DNA from: Streptomyces lydicus
Lineage (GTDB): Bacteria > Actinomycetota > Actinomycetes > Streptomycetales > Streptomycetaceae
Length of the DNA: 64,000 bases
Assembly: GCF_004125265.1 (NCBI RefSeq)
Contig: NZ_RDTE01000003.1
Coordinates: 248,001-312,000, forward strand
Direction of reading: 5' to 3'
In this document: piece after piece, positions 7,922-16,159 of the stretch
Position numbering within the stretch: the stretch's first letter is position 1
How the letters are laid out: the number at the start of each line of letters is the position of its first letter
Notes under the pieces: model-generated
Databases searched by the model: none
Seen by the model: only the letters and a program-made list of their open reading frames with translations
Told to the model about the DNA's origin: nothing
Made by a program: the position numbers and the translations under genes

Positions 7922-9373
7922 GTGACCGTGCCGGACATTGATATGGCGGTCTGGGAAGCGGAGGGGCGAAGGGGAGCCCGGTGGGCGTTGGTCTCGGTCG
8001 CGTTGGGTGTCTTCTGCATCCAGCTCGACTCCTTCGCCCTGAACCTGGCCCTGTCCCACATCAAGGGGGAACTCGGCGTATCCACCGGCCAGTTGCCCTG
8101 GGTGGTCAGCGCCTACCTGTTGTCGTGCGGCACGCTCATGCTGGGCGCGGGCCGGATGAGTGACCTGTTCGGCCGACGCCGTCTGCTGATCGCGGGGCTG
8201 GCGCTGTTCGGACTGGCGTCGCTGTGGTGTGCGCTGGCGCCCTCGCTGCCGGTGCTGGTGGCGGCCCGCGTGGTGCAGGGCGCGGGCGGCGCATTGATCA
8301 TGCCGGCCGGACTGGCGCTGCTCACGAACGTGTTCCCGCCCGCCCTGCGCGGCCGGGCAACGGGGTGGGCACTGGGCATCGGCGGACTGGCCACCGCCTG
8401 CGGCCCGTTCGTCGGCGGTGTCCTGACCGAGATGGTGTCGTGGCGGGCGGTGTTCTGGCTCAACGTGCCGCTGGGTGTGGTGGCCGCGCTCTGCGCCCGC
8501 CGGGCCCGGGAGTCGCGGGACACCACGGCGTCCGGGCACGTCGACGGGCCGGGGCTGGCCATCGGGACCGGCGCCATCGCGGCCCTGGCCGTCTTCATCG
8601 ACCGTGGCCCGGTGTGGGGCTGGGTGTCCCCCGCGAGCATCGGCACGCTGTGCCTGGTGGCGTCGGCGCTGGCGGTCTTCGTACGGATCGAACTCCGCGC
8701 TGCCGAGCCGTTGATCAGGCCCGCGCTCTTCCGAAATGGCTCCTTCGTGGCGTTGACCGCGGCGGGCGCGGTGGCCAACGCCGCCACCGTGGTGTTCCTG
8801 TTCGTCGTACCGCTCGCGCTCCAGGAGGGCCGGCAGCTCACACCATTGGCGGCCGGGGTGGCTTTCCTCGGCCCGTCGGTGGCCATGGCGGCCGCGGGGC
8901 CGTTCGCGGGCCGGGTGACCGGCTCCCGCGCCGTACCGGTCATGGCGGCGAGCCTGGGGGCGGGCGCGGTGATGCTGCTCGGTGCGGCGTGCGTCTCCGG
9001 ACTGCCGTCGTATCTCGCGGCGGTCACCGGCGGCGGGCTGGCGCTGGGCGTCGGCAACGCCCTGACGCTGACCGCCACCCAGGGCGTCATCCGGCCCGAA
9101 CGTGCCGGTGAGGCCTCCGGGGTGACCAAAACCGTCATCACCGTCACGGCCGGGCTGGGCGTGGTCGCCGCAGGCCCCGCGGCCGATCCCGGCGGTGCCG
9201 CGTCGGCCGGCGGCAACGGGCCGCTGGCCGTGGCAGGAGCCGGCTGCCTGGCCGCCTGCCTCCTGCTGGCTCTGTGGGGGTGGGCCCGGCTGCGCGGCCC
9301 GCACGCCCGGCGACCGGGAGAGCCGGTGCCCTCGGCGATCGAGGGCGGGGGCGGAGTGCGCCGATCACAGTAG
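7922..9373 (+). CDS. MFS multidrug exporter, DHA2 (14-helix) type
   Basis: 483 residues from the GTG at 7922, which follows a GGGGGA site at 7910-7915; the longer open frame back to 7796 belongs to an unrelated fragment. Markers of the EmrB/QacA drug:H+ antiporter family are clear: [20 protein letters not shown] in helix 1, motif [17 protein letters not shown], motif B-like [20 protein letters not shown], motif [32 protein letters not shown], and further helices to about residue 470. It would expel a small hydrophobic compound using the proton gradient. No regulator is adjacent. The first helix motif has SFALNLAL in place of the usual DxTIVNVAL, so substrate range may differ. Confidence 0.88.
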   Translation: MTVPDIDMAVWEAEGRRGARWALVSVALGVFCIQLDSFALNLALSHIKGELGVSTGQLPWVVSAYLLSCGTLMLGAGRMSDLFGRRRLLIAGLALFGLASLWCALAPSLPVLVAARVVQGAGGALIMPAGLALLTNVFPPALRGRATGWALGIGGLATACGPFVGGVLTEMVSWRAVFWLNVPLGVVAALCARRARESRDTTASGHVDGPGLAIGTGAIAALAVFIDRGPVWGWVSPASIGTLCLVASALAVFVRIELRAAEPLIRPALFRNGSFVALTAAGAVANAATVVFLFVVPLALQEGRQLTPLAAGVAFLGPSVAMAAAGPFAGRVTGSRAVPVMAASLGAGAVMLLGAACVSGLPSYLAAVTGGGLALGVGNALTLTATQGVIRPERAGEASGVTKTVITVTAGLGVVAAGPAADPGGAASAGGNGPLAVAGAGCLAACLLLALWGWARLRGPHARRPGEPVPSAIEGGGGVRRSQ

Positions 9374-9481
9374 TGGTGCGGACTCGGACACCCCCGCGTA
9401 CGCGCACCCCCACCCGCCTGCCCGACTGCCCGCCCCCTTCGTGAGGCAGCGACCCCGCCCACGGTGGACGACACGACCGCG

Positions 9482-11062
9482 TCAGCGCGGGCAGTTGGCG
9501 ACCTTGTCCGGCAGCTTTCCGCCGACCAGATACCTGTCGACTGCTCGGTCGGTGCACGTGGACGGATACTCCGAGGCGTACGCCGCGTGCCCGTGGCCCT
9601 TGCGTACCAGCAGCGAGCTGTGGGCCAACTGCCGGTGCACCGCCTGCGCGTTGGCCAGCGGAGTCTGCGTATCGTCGGTGTACGACACCAGCAACACCGG
9701 TGCCGCCCCGGAGCCCTTGACCGGCTCGGCCGCGCCGGTGGGGGCGATCGGCCAGGTCGCGCAGTCGATCATCTGCCAGGCGAAGGAACGCCCGAACAGC
9801 GGCGACTGCTTGGCGAACGCGTCGGCCATGTCAAGCATCGCCTTCGGGGACTTCGGCGCGGACGGGGAGTCCAGGCACAGCACCGCCGGCATGCTCGCGG
9901 ACTCGTCCTTCTCGGCCTGCTCCTGCTGCGGCGTCGGCTTCTGGCCACCGCTGCCGCCGGCCGTCTCCTTGTCAAAGCGGTCGAAGGCGGCCCCGTCCCC
10001 GTGCAGGGCGGCGACCAATGCCTTGGTCAGCGGCTTCCAGCTCGCTTTGTCCGTCACCGCCGTGTCCAGGTACATGGACAGGGTGGCGTCGGTGAATGCC
10101 TCGCCGTCGGCCCCGCGCAGTGGCTTTTGCTCCAGCCTCTTGGCGAACCCGGTGACCCTCCGCAGAATCTCCCCGGTCGTGGTTCCCAGCCGGTCGTCCC
10201 CGCGCGCGACGAGGTCACGGGCGTACCGGCGCATCGCGTCTTCGGACGTCTTGACGTCACGGCGGGCGACCTGCCGCATATCGGCCGCGGGGTTGACGAC
10301 ACTGTCGAGCACCATCCGGCCCACCTTGCCGGGGAACAGCTTCATGTACTGCTGGCCGAGGAAGGTGCCGTAGGAGAAGCCGGTGTAGTTCAACTTGGCA
10401 TCGCCCAGGACCGTACGCAGCACATCCAGATCGCGCGCGACACTCACACTGTCCATGTGCGCGAAAACAGCGCCGCTCGCCCTCTGGCAGGCCCGGCCGC
10501 GCCTGGTCGCTTCGGCGAACGCCTTCTTGGCCTGCGCCTCGGTACGCGGCGGGTTCTCGGGCTGCTGCGCCACGCCGTCGGGGCACTTGATCTGCCCGGA
10601 ACCGGCTATGCCCCGAGGGTCGAAGCCGACCAGGTCGTAGCGGGTCCGGGCCTGCGGGCCGGCGTGCCAGTTTCCGTCGGCCACGTCGGCCGCACCGCCC
10701 GCACCGGGCCCGCCGGGGTTGTAGAGCAGTGACCCCAGCCGGTGGCTGTGGTCTTTCGCCCGCAGCCGCGACACCCGCAGTTCGACGGTCTTCCCGTCCG
10801 GGGCGGCGTAGTCCACCGGCACCTTCACCCAGCCGCATTCGGCGCCGGGTACGGCCTTGGGGGCGACATCCGCTCCGCAGGCCGTCCACTGGATCTTCTG
10901 CTGCGTGAAACGCGCGGGCAGCACCGGGACGGAGGTGCTTCCGCCCTTGGCGTTGTCGGGCTGGGACGCCGCGGCGCCACCGACGGCACAGACCGTCACC
11001 ACCAACGTGGTGCCGGCCAGCACACCGGCCGTCAAGGCCATGGACTTGCGGGGGATGGGCAT
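9482..11062 (-). CDS. Secreted alpha/beta-hydrolase, tripeptidyl aminopeptidase (SlpD/SlpE) family
   Basis: 526 residues. The ATG at 11062 (MPIPRKSMALTAGVLAGTTL) begins a secretory signal peptide ending near AAASQ; the upstream extension is not homologous. The mature protein carries the family blocks CGWVKVPVDYAAPDGKTVEL, LLYNPGGPGAGG (oxyanion region), RYDLVGFDPRGIAGS, the nucleophile elbow GFSYGT (Ser), and the C-terminal TAP domain with the catalytic Asp region SYTDDTQTPL and His region KGHGHAAYAS. These enzymes remove N-terminal tripeptides from proteins outside the cell. Cysteines in TACGAD, ECGW, LCLDS, DCATW, STCTD and the C-terminal NCPR suggest disulphides. Monocistronic and convergent with the MFS exporter. 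Confidence 0.9.
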   Translation of the reverse strand: MPIPRKSMALTAGVLAGTTLVVTVCAVGGAAASQPDNAKGGSTSVPVLPARFTQQKIQWTACGADVAPKAVPGAECGWVKVPVDYAAPDGKTVELRVSRLRAKDHSHRLGSLLYNPGGPGAGGAADVADGNWHAGPQARTRYDLVGFDPRGIAGSGQIKCPDGVAQQPENPPRTEAQAKKAFAEATRRGRACQRASGAVFAHMDSVSVARDLDVLRTVLGDAKLNYTGFSYGTFLGQQYMKLFPGKVGRMVLDSVVNPAADMRQVARRDVKTSEDAMRRYARDLVARGDDRLGTTTGEILRRVTGFAKRLEQKPLRGADGEAFTDATLSMYLDTAVTDKASWKPLTKALVAALHGDGAAFDRFDKETAGGSGGQKPTPQQEQAEKDESASMPAVLCLDSPSAPKSPKAMLDMADAFAKQSPLFGRSFAWQMIDCATWPIAPTGAAEPVKGSGAAPVLLVSYTDDTQTPLANAQAVHRQLAHSSLLVRKGHGHAAYASEYPSTCTDRAVDRYLVGGKLPDKVANCPR

Positions 11063-11248
11063 CGCCGTTCTCGCTCTCTCGCTGGTCCCGGGAAGGATGC
11101 GCACAGGCGACACGGCCGCGCTATCGGCCCCGTCACAATCGCCCACAGGACATACGCAGCGTCGACGGGGCACCACACCTTGCCATCGGCCCGGGTGACA
11201 CCGGCCACTCCCGATCACCCGGTGGATACGACGCTCCACGCAGCGTGC

Positions 11249-11280
11249 GCGCCTCCTGGGGGCAGTGCCCCAGGAGGCGC
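11249..11280. terminator. Perfect stem-loop downstream of the sulfonate operon
   Basis: 13-bp perfectly paired arms (11249-11261 and 11268-11280) around a 6-nt loop, 38 bp beyond the dioxygenase stop. It would end the minus-strand operon. No T-run follows, as usual in Streptomyces. Confidence 0.75.
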
Positions 11281-11317
11281 GGAGACCTGGCTCCCGGCTG
11301 CTGACGACCCCGGGGCG

Positions 11318-12217
11318 TCAGGCCACGGCGGGCGTGTAGTGGGCCGCGTCACCGCCTTCGAGGGCGCGGCTGGAGGTGCCGTCGATGCCCACCGGGGCGT
11401 CCCCGGCGACGGTCACCCGGTGCAGCAGGCGCGGGAGGTCTCCGTAGTCGTCGGGCGCGTAGTGCTGGGTGATCCGGTTGTCGAAGAGGACCAGGTCACC
11501 GGGTGTCCAGGTGACCCGGAGGATGTTCTCAGGCCGTGTCACATACGACTGGAAGATGCGCAGCAGGTCCCGGGAATCGGAGGGGTTCAGTCCCTCGATG
11601 GTCTGCGCGAAGCCGCCGATGAACAGGCCGCGCTCCCCCGTTTCGGGGTGCACGCGGACCAGCGGGTAGGCGGTGCGGTACGTGCGCGAGACGAACTGCT
11701 TGCGGTGCTGGGCCGCCTTGTCGGTCTTCGGGGCGGCGTAGTCGTAGGCGTTGGTGTGCACCGCCCAGAGCTTGTCCGCGAGCTCGCGCAGCGGCTCGGG
11801 AAGGTCCCGGTAGGCCGCGGCCGAGTTGGCGATCAGCGTGTTGCCGCCGTAGGGCGGGACGACGATGCTGCGCAGGGTCGACGCCTTCGGGGGTGTACGG
11901 ACGAATGTGACGTCGGTGTGCCAGTGGTTGGCGCGGATGCCCTCGTCCCCGTCGACGGGCAGAATGTGGGGCTGCCCGTCCACGGACGGGACGGTGGGGT
12001 GGGCGGTGGTGAGTTCACCGAAGAGGGCGGCGAAGCGCAGCTGGGCCGCGTCGTCCAGTTGCCGGCCACGGAAGACCAGCGCCTTGTGTTCCAGCAGAGC
12101 CGCGTTGATCTCGGCGACGATCGCCGGGTCGAGGTCGGCGGAGAGGTCGGCGCCGACGATCTCGGCGCCGATGCGTCCGCCGATGCGGCGGATGTCGAAG
12201 CCTGTGCTGGTGCTCAT
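11318..12217 (-). CDS. TauD/TfdA-family Fe(II)/2-oxoglutarate dioxygenase
   Basis: 299 residues from the ATG at 12217. The 2-His-1-carboxylate triad is visible: HxD in WHTDVTFVRTPP (about residues 98-100) and the distal His in HRVTVAGD (about 270). The 2-oxoglutarate-binding Arg is expected a few residues beyond, or in DLPRLLHR. Other family blocks: GAEIVGADLS, ALVFRGRQL, LDPxxG-type turn PGDLVLFDNRITQHYAPDDY. These enzymes hydroxylate sulfonates, alkyl sulfates or phenoxyacetates, which then decompose. It is the last gene of an operon with a NitT/TauT-type ABC importer, so the likely job is release of sulfite/sulfate from an imported sulfonate or sulfate ester. The gap to the permease is 115 bp, looser than the rest of the operon. 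Confidence 0.88.
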   Translation of the reverse strand: MSTSTGFDIRRIGGRIGAEIVGADLSADLDPAIVAEINAALLEHKALVFRGRQLDDAAQLRFAALFGELTTAHPTVPSVDGQPHILPVDGDEGIRANHWHTDVTFVRTPPKASTLRSIVVPPYGGNTLIANSAAAYRDLPEPLRELADKLWAVHTNAYDYAAPKTDKAAQHRKQFVSRTYRTAYPLVRVHPETGERGLFIGGFAQTIEGLNPSDSRDLLRIFQSYVTRPENILRVTWTPGDLVLFDNRITQHYAPDDYGDLPRLLHRVTVAGDAPVGIDGTSSRALEGGDAAHYTPAVA

Positions 12218-12332
12218 GCGCGTATTCCTTTCAGGGATTTCGGCAGTCTCAGGAGGTGAGGGCAGGGGGCAAGGGCTGGGGGCAGGGAGGGCCGTGGAGT
12301 TCGTGGGATTCAGGTGGGTGGAGGCAGGGGCG

Positions 12333-13238
12333 TCAGCTCGTCGCGGGGACGCGCCATGAGCTGAGCCGCTTCTCCACGGCCACCAGCAACTGGTTGAAGG
12401 CCACGCCGATGACGGAGATCGTGACGATGCCCGCATACATCTGCGGAATGGCGAAGTTGTACTGGGACGCGTTGATGAGATAGCCGAGACCGGCCTTGGC
12501 ACCGACCATCTCGGCGGCGACCAGGACGACGATGGACACCGCCCCGGCCAGCCGGATTCCGGTGAAGATCGTCGGCACCGAGGCCGGCAGGATCACCTTC
12601 TGGAACAGCCGCGGCGCGGACAGGTCCATGGACTTCGCCAGCCTCAGCAGGGTGGGATCGACGGTGCGTACCGCGCTGATGGTGTTGAACAGGATCGGCC
12701 AGGCGCAGGCGTACACCACGATGGAGATCTTCGACGTCTCGCCGATGCCGAGGAGCAGCACGAACACCGGCAGCAGGGCCAGGGCCGCGGTGTTGAGGAA
12801 TACCTGCAGCAACGGGTCGAGGAGATCGGCGACGGGCCGGTACCAGCCGATGAGCAGGCCCAGCGGTACGGACGTGGCGACGGCTATGCCGAATCCGGTG
12901 AACGAACGCACCAGACTCGCCTGTGCGTTGTCGGCGAGCTGGCCGTTGGCCACCAGTCCCCACCACGCCTCGGCGACCTCGCTGAACGGCGGCAGGAAGA
13001 TCCGGTCCACCAGGCCGAAGCGCGGCGCCAGCTCCCACGCGAGCAGCAGGACGACGATCGCCGCCGATTTGATGGCGCCGGTCAGTACCGCGCGCAGGAT
13101 GCGGGGCAGCAGCACGGGTGGGCGGTGGGGCCGCGGCCTGCTCGGCGCGATCGGCGGGTCGATCGACGGGTCGATCCGCGGCGCGATCGGCGGGGCGGCC
13201 GCGGGCTCCTCGGTGGTCGAACCGCTTGCCAGGCTCAT
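12333..13238 (-). CDS. ABC transporter permease, sulfonate/taurine (SsuC/TauC) type
   Basis: 301 residues. A proline/isoleucine-rich cytoplasmic lead with DPSIDPPIAP-type repeats (residues 15-45) is followed by six membrane helices and the BPD-type EAA loop (SMDLSAPRLFQKVILPASVP with the conserved Gly region shortly after, IFTGIRLAGAVSIVVLVAAE). The arrangement WELAPRFGLVDRIFLPPFSEV at the first helix is characteristic of the NitT/TauT permeases. It pairs with the ATPase upstream (ATGA overlap, 13235-13238) and the lipoprotein at 14091-15155. The repeated lead (encoded by GATCGACGGGTCGATC-like repeats, about 13146-13195) is unusual and probably not part of the fold. Confidence 0.9.
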   Translation of the reverse strand: MSLASGSTTEEPAAAPPIAPRIDPSIDPPIAPSRPRPHRPPVLLPRILRAVLTGAIKSAAIVVLLLAWELAPRFGLVDRIFLPPFSEVAEAWWGLVANGQLADNAQASLVRSFTGFGIAVATSVPLGLLIGWYRPVADLLDPLLQVFLNTAALALLPVFVLLLGIGETSKISIVVYACAWPILFNTISAVRTVDPTLLRLAKSMDLSAPRLFQKVILPASVPTIFTGIRLAGAVSIVVLVAAEMVGAKAGLGYLINASQYNFAIPQMYAGIVTISVIGVAFNQLLVAVEKRLSSWRVPATS

Positions 13239-14086
13239 ACGGAAACCTCCTCCTTCTCCAGCAGTTGGGTCCTGGTCACCTCGTCGTGCAGCAGCGTCCA
13301 GATCTCGTACCGGTACCCTGCGAATTCGGGGCTGGACCGCAGGTCGTCCGTCTCCGTGCGGGAGTCGAAGCCGATGGGCACGACCTGTTTGATGCGGCCG
13401 GGCCGGGAGGTCATGACGGCCACCCTTTGGCCCAGGTAGACGGCCTCCTCTATGCCGTGGGTGATGAAGACGACGGTCTTTCCGGTGCGCTGCCAGATGC
13501 GCAGCAGCTCGTCCTGCAGCGACTCCCTGGTCTGGGCGTCCAGTGCGGCGAACGGCTCGTCCATCAGCAGGACGTCGGGGTCGTAGGCGAGTGAGCGGGC
13601 GATGGCCACGCGCTGGCGCATCCCGCCCGACAGCTCGTGCGGGTGGCGGTTCTCGAATCCGGAGAGCCCGACCAGATCCAGGTAGTCGCGGGCACGCGCG
13701 GCGCGCTCACGCCGTGGTACGCCGGTCGCCTCCAGGCCGAACTCGACGTTGCCCAGGGCGGTGCGCCAGGGCAGCAGGGCGTACTGCTGGAAGACGATGC
13801 CGCGGTCCAGGCCGGGCCCGGTCACCGGTTCCCCGTCCAGGAGGATCCGCCCGCCGGTCGGCCGGGCGAGGCCGCCCAGCAGGTCCAGGAGGGTGGACTT
13901 GCCGCATCCGCTGGGGCCGACCACGACGACGAACTCCCCCGCCTCGATCCGCAGGTCGACACCGTCGAGAGCGGTGAACTCGCCGTCATCGTGCGCCGGG
14001 CCACGGCGCTGGGCGCTCCCCCTCTTGGCAGGAAAGGTCTTGCGCACCCGGTCGAACTCGATCTTTGGTGTGAGGGATTCCGGCAT
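13235..14086 (-). CDS. ABC transporter ATP-binding protein, sulfonate/taurine (SsuB/TauB) type
   Basis: 283 residues from the ATG at 14086, 4 bp after the binding-protein stop; the longer frame is not homologous. Motifs in order: Walker A VGPSGCGKSTLLDLLGGL, Q-loop IVFQQYALLPWRTALGNV (the LLPW motif is typical of NitT/TauT ATPases), signature LSGGMRQRVAIARSLA, Walker B VLLMDEPFAALD, and the switch His in VVFITHGIEEAVYLG. A roughly 20-residue polar insertion (RGSAQRRGPAHDDGEF) sits just ahead of Walker A. The C-terminal PGRIKQVVPIGFDSRTETDD helix region also fits the family. It powers uptake with the overlapping permease. Confidence 0.92.
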   Translation of the reverse strand: MPESLTPKIEFDRVRKTFPAKRGSAQRRGPAHDDGEFTALDGVDLRIEAGEFVVVVGPSGCGKSTLLDLLGGLARPTGGRILLDGEPVTGPGLDRGIVFQQYALLPWRTALGNVEFGLEATGVPRRERAARARDYLDLVGLSGFENRHPHELSGGMRQRVAIARSLAYDPDVLLMDEPFAALDAQTRESLQDELLRIWQRTGKTVVFITHGIEEAVYLGQRVAVMTSRPGRIKQVVPIGFDSRTETDDLRSSPEFAGYRYEIWTLLHDEVTRTQLLEKEEVSV

Positions 14087-14090
14087 GGGC

Positions 14091-15155
14091 TCAGCTCCCG
14101 CTCTTGGAGGGCGTCTCGGCCGCGGACGGCTTGTCCTTCCGGCTGTACGCGTTGAACTCGTTGGTGTAGAGATCCGACGCCTTGACCTGGCCCTTCTCGA
14201 TGTCACCGCGCTCGCTGAGCCAGTCGATCCACACCTGGAACTCCTTGTCGGTGATGCGTCCGGCGGTCTCGGCGACGCCGAAGGACTTCCAGTACTTCAG
14301 CGGAGCCATGTCCTCGTTCCGGCCGCGCTTCTTGACGATCTCGATCTGCCGGGCGATGACCTCGTCCCGTGGGGTGGCGCGGGCCCACTCGATGGCGCGG
14401 GCGACGCCCGTGACGAATCTGCGTGCGGTGCCGGGGTTCGCCCTGAGGAACCGGTCGTTCACCACATAGGTGCCGGCGGAGAAGTCGCCGAGCAGTTGGT
14501 AGTCGGTGAACAGCGGCCTGAGACCTCCGGTCTGCAGGGCCTTGTCCCGCAGGATGTCGCCGAGGACGCCCACCTGGATCTGCTTCTGCCGCAGCGACTG
14601 CTCGGTGTTGACCGGGGGCACCACCAAGGGCTCGACCTTCTTGATGTCCGCCCGCGACAGGCCGTGGCGCTGCAGGTAGATGTCGAGCATGGCCTCGGAG
14701 TGCGCGCCGAGGGTGTTCATCCCGACCTTCTTGCCGATCAGGTCACGGGCCGAGTGGACCGGGCCGTCCTTGAGCACGTAGAAGCCGTTGTACGCGGCCT
14801 TGTCGACGCCGTAGTAGCTGATGACCGAGGTGATGGGAGCTTTTCTGGCAGCGAGTTTGACGACGGCTCCGTTGAACGCGCCGCCGAAGTCGACCTGCCC
14901 GGTGGCTGCCGACTGGATGTCCTGTGGCCCGCTGATCGTGTTGCCGACCCACTTCAGCTTCACGTCCTCCAGGAAGCCGAGCTCTTCGGCCAGTTCGGGC
15001 AGGATGACGGTTCCCGCCCACCCCTGGTATCGCAGGGTCTTGGTCTGATCCTTGGCCGCACCGCCGCCTCCGGAGCCACAGCTGACCGCGACCGCCGAGA
15101 GGCCCAGCAGGGTGAGGAACTGTCGTCGGCTCGATGGGGTGATCAGCGTGCCCAT
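14091..15155 (-). CDS. Sulfonate/nitrate/taurine-type ABC substrate-binding lipoprotein
   Basis: 354 residues from the ATG at 15155, preceded by an AGGACC-like site. The N-terminus has a Tat motif (SSRRQFLTLLGLSAVAVSC) whose last Cys is the lipobox residue, so it is exported folded and lipid-anchored. The mature protein follows the SsuA/TauA two-lobed pattern: LRYQGWAGTVILPELAEELG, VDFGGAFNGAVVKLAA, ISYYGVDKAAYNGFYVLKDG, DLIGKKVGMNTLGAHSEAML, and a C-terminal domain-swap helix region. It is the first structural gene after a leader peptide and a 300-bp leader. Ligand not determinable; the TauD-family enzyme downstream makes an organosulfur compound most likely. Confidence 0.9.
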   Translation of the reverse strand: MGTLITPSSRRQFLTLLGLSAVAVSCGSGGGGAAKDQTKTLRYQGWAGTVILPELAEELGFLEDVKLKWVGNTISGPQDIQSAATGQVDFGGAFNGAVVKLAARKAPITSVISYYGVDKAAYNGFYVLKDGPVHSARDLIGKKVGMNTLGAHSEAMLDIYLQRHGLSRADIKKVEPLVVPPVNTEQSLRQKQIQVGVLGDILRDKALQTGGLRPLFTDYQLLGDFSAGTYVVNDRFLRANPGTARRFVTGVARAIEWARATPRDEVIARQIEIVKKRGRNEDMAPLKYWKSFGVAETAGRITDKEFQVWIDWLSERGDIEKGQVKASDLYTNEFNAYSRKDKPSAAETPSKSGS

Positions 15156-15224
15156 GGAAAGGTCCTGTTCGAGTGGTGGGTGGAGCGTGGCTCCGCGTCC
15201 GCGGGCATGAAGACCGCCCCAGAC

Positions 15225-15292
15225 GCGAAACGGAAAGGGAAGAGGGAAGGCGAGGGGAAAGCGAGGGGAAAGGGAAAGGGCGAAGGGAAGGC
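15225..15292 (-). other. Polypyrimidine tract in the sulfonate operon leader
   Basis: On the plus strand this is nearly all purine (runs such as gcgaggggaaa repeated twice, then agggaaaggg), so the minus-strand transcript of the sulfonate operon has a roughly 65-nt C/U-rich tract between the leader peptide and the binding-protein start. Such unstructured tracts can carry Rho-loading (rut-like) sites or ribosome-standby sites. No open frame of interest crosses it. Confidence 0.4.
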
Positions 15293-15407
15293 GCACGTAT
15301 GGCGAGGTGCAACGAGTCGGCTCGTGCGCCAAAACCCGGGAGAATACAGGTGGATATGCGGCGAGAATCCCGAGCGACGGGGAAAGCCCGGGCGAGCAAG
15401 CACACCG

Positions 15408-15425
15408 GGCCCCGGTTCAGGGGCC
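15408..15425 (-). promoter_or_regulatory. GC stem-loop just after the sulfur leader peptide
   Basis: Perfect 6-bp inverted repeat (15408-15413 with 15420-15425) around a 6-nt loop, beginning about 28 nt downstream of the leader-peptide stop in the operon transcript. Its position between leader peptide and first structural gene is that of an attenuator or pause hairpin. Pairing with the leader coding region was not modelled. Confidence 0.4.
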
Positions 15426-15453
15426 GCTCAAGGGCTGACGCCGGTCGGCAGCT

Positions 15454-15537
15454 CTAACTGCCGGCGGCACAGATGGCACTGGCCTGGCGTCGCAGATCGA
15501 CGTGCAGACGTGCGGTGAAGTTCTCCGAGCGACTCAC
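15454..15537 (-). CDS. Cysteine-type leader peptide of the sulfonate operon
   Basis: 27-residue frame, GTG at 15537 to TAG at 15454, reading MSRSENFTARLHVDLRRQAS then AICAAGS. The core RLHVDLRRQASAIC fits the actinobacterial leader-peptide pattern (R.H.DL.R...A.C) found upstream of sulfur-assimilation operons, in which ribosome behaviour at the C-terminal Cys codon is thought to adjust expression to cysteine supply. It lies about 300 bp before the binding-protein gene, same strand, with a hairpin shortly after. No good Shine-Dalgarno precedes the GTG, so a leaderless or slightly longer form (in-frame TTG about 40 nt upstream) is possible. It was found by reading the frame directly. Confidence 0.72.
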   Translation of the reverse strand: MSRSENFTARLHVDLRRQASAICAAGS

Positions 15538-15651
15538 GCTTAGGAGGCTGGCAGCGAAATTCAGCCACGTCAATGCGGTAAGAGTCCTTGTCTCACGTTC
15601 TGATTCTCCTGCCATGCGCGCGCAGCATTTCGTTCACAATCGCCGCCGGAC

Positions 15652-15715
15652 GACGACTACCTGTGCTGCCCCCTCGCAGGACGACTACCTGTGCCGTCGC
15701 CTCGCAGGACGACTT
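15652..15715. repeat. 28-bp direct repeat, 2.3 copies
   Basis: Unit gacgactacctgtg... (15652-15679, 15680-15707, then a partial copy). The two full copies differ at a few central bases. It sits in the 388-bp gene-free stretch (15538-15925) between the divergent leader peptide and the small secreted protein. Apart from this repeat and presumed promoters I see nothing else there. Confidence 0.6.
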
Positions 15716-15925
15716 CGGCGTGACATCTCCCCGCCGGCGAAAGGGACGCCCAACGGGAAGCCCACCACCTTGGGGCCGGGACTCGCTCCACCCCCAGGCC
15801 CTGCGGCGGCCTCGCTCGCACACCCCTGCTGCATATCAGGAGATTTTTCCCCTTGTCCCGAATTGGGTGGTTGCGTGTATCGTCCTCAGAGGCAGTTCCG
15901 GCACGCGAGGGAACTGGGAGACACC

Positions 15926-16159
15926 ATGAAGAAGATCATCGCCATAGCGTTCATCACTGCACTGTTCGGCGCCGGGAGCGCCGGCATCGCCTCCGCGGCC
16001 ACCGCGCCGCCGGAGCCTCCTCCACCGGACCGCGACCTCGTCACCACCACGTTCCACTGTCCCGCCCCGCACGGCACCTTCACGATCACGGCGGACTCCT
16101 GGGTGATGGGCCAGTACGAGTGGTATTACGGTGGGCACGGCTGCACATACACCCTGTAG
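15926..16159 (+). CDS. Small secreted protein, unknown function
   Basis: 77 residues from the ATG at 15926, preceded by GGGAG (about 15916-15920). MKKIIAIAFITALFGAGSAG followed by IASAATAPP is a classic Sec signal peptide with an ASA-type cleavage site near residue 24. The mature part has a Pro-rich spacer (PPEPPPPDRD) and a short globular region with two cysteines (TTFHCPAPHGTF and YGGHGCTYTL) that could form one disulphide. I do not recognise the family. The stop is immediately followed by the convergent stop of the truncated MFS gene (16160), with no intergenic spacer. Confidence 0.6.
   Translation: MKKIIAIAFITALFGAGSAGIASAATAPPEPPPPDRDLVTTTFHCPAPHGTFTITADSWVMGQYEWYYGGHGCTYTL

Noticed and set aside
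13118..13200. Repeat-like GATCGACGGGTCGATC sequences as a possible operator
   Set aside because: They code for the repeated IDPSIDPPIAP lead of the permease, inside the gene, and are better explained as coding repeats.
15588..15929. Plus-strand frame across the region before the small secreted protein
   Set aside because: It runs through the 28-bp repeat and has no protein-like composition; the real start with signal peptide is at 15926.
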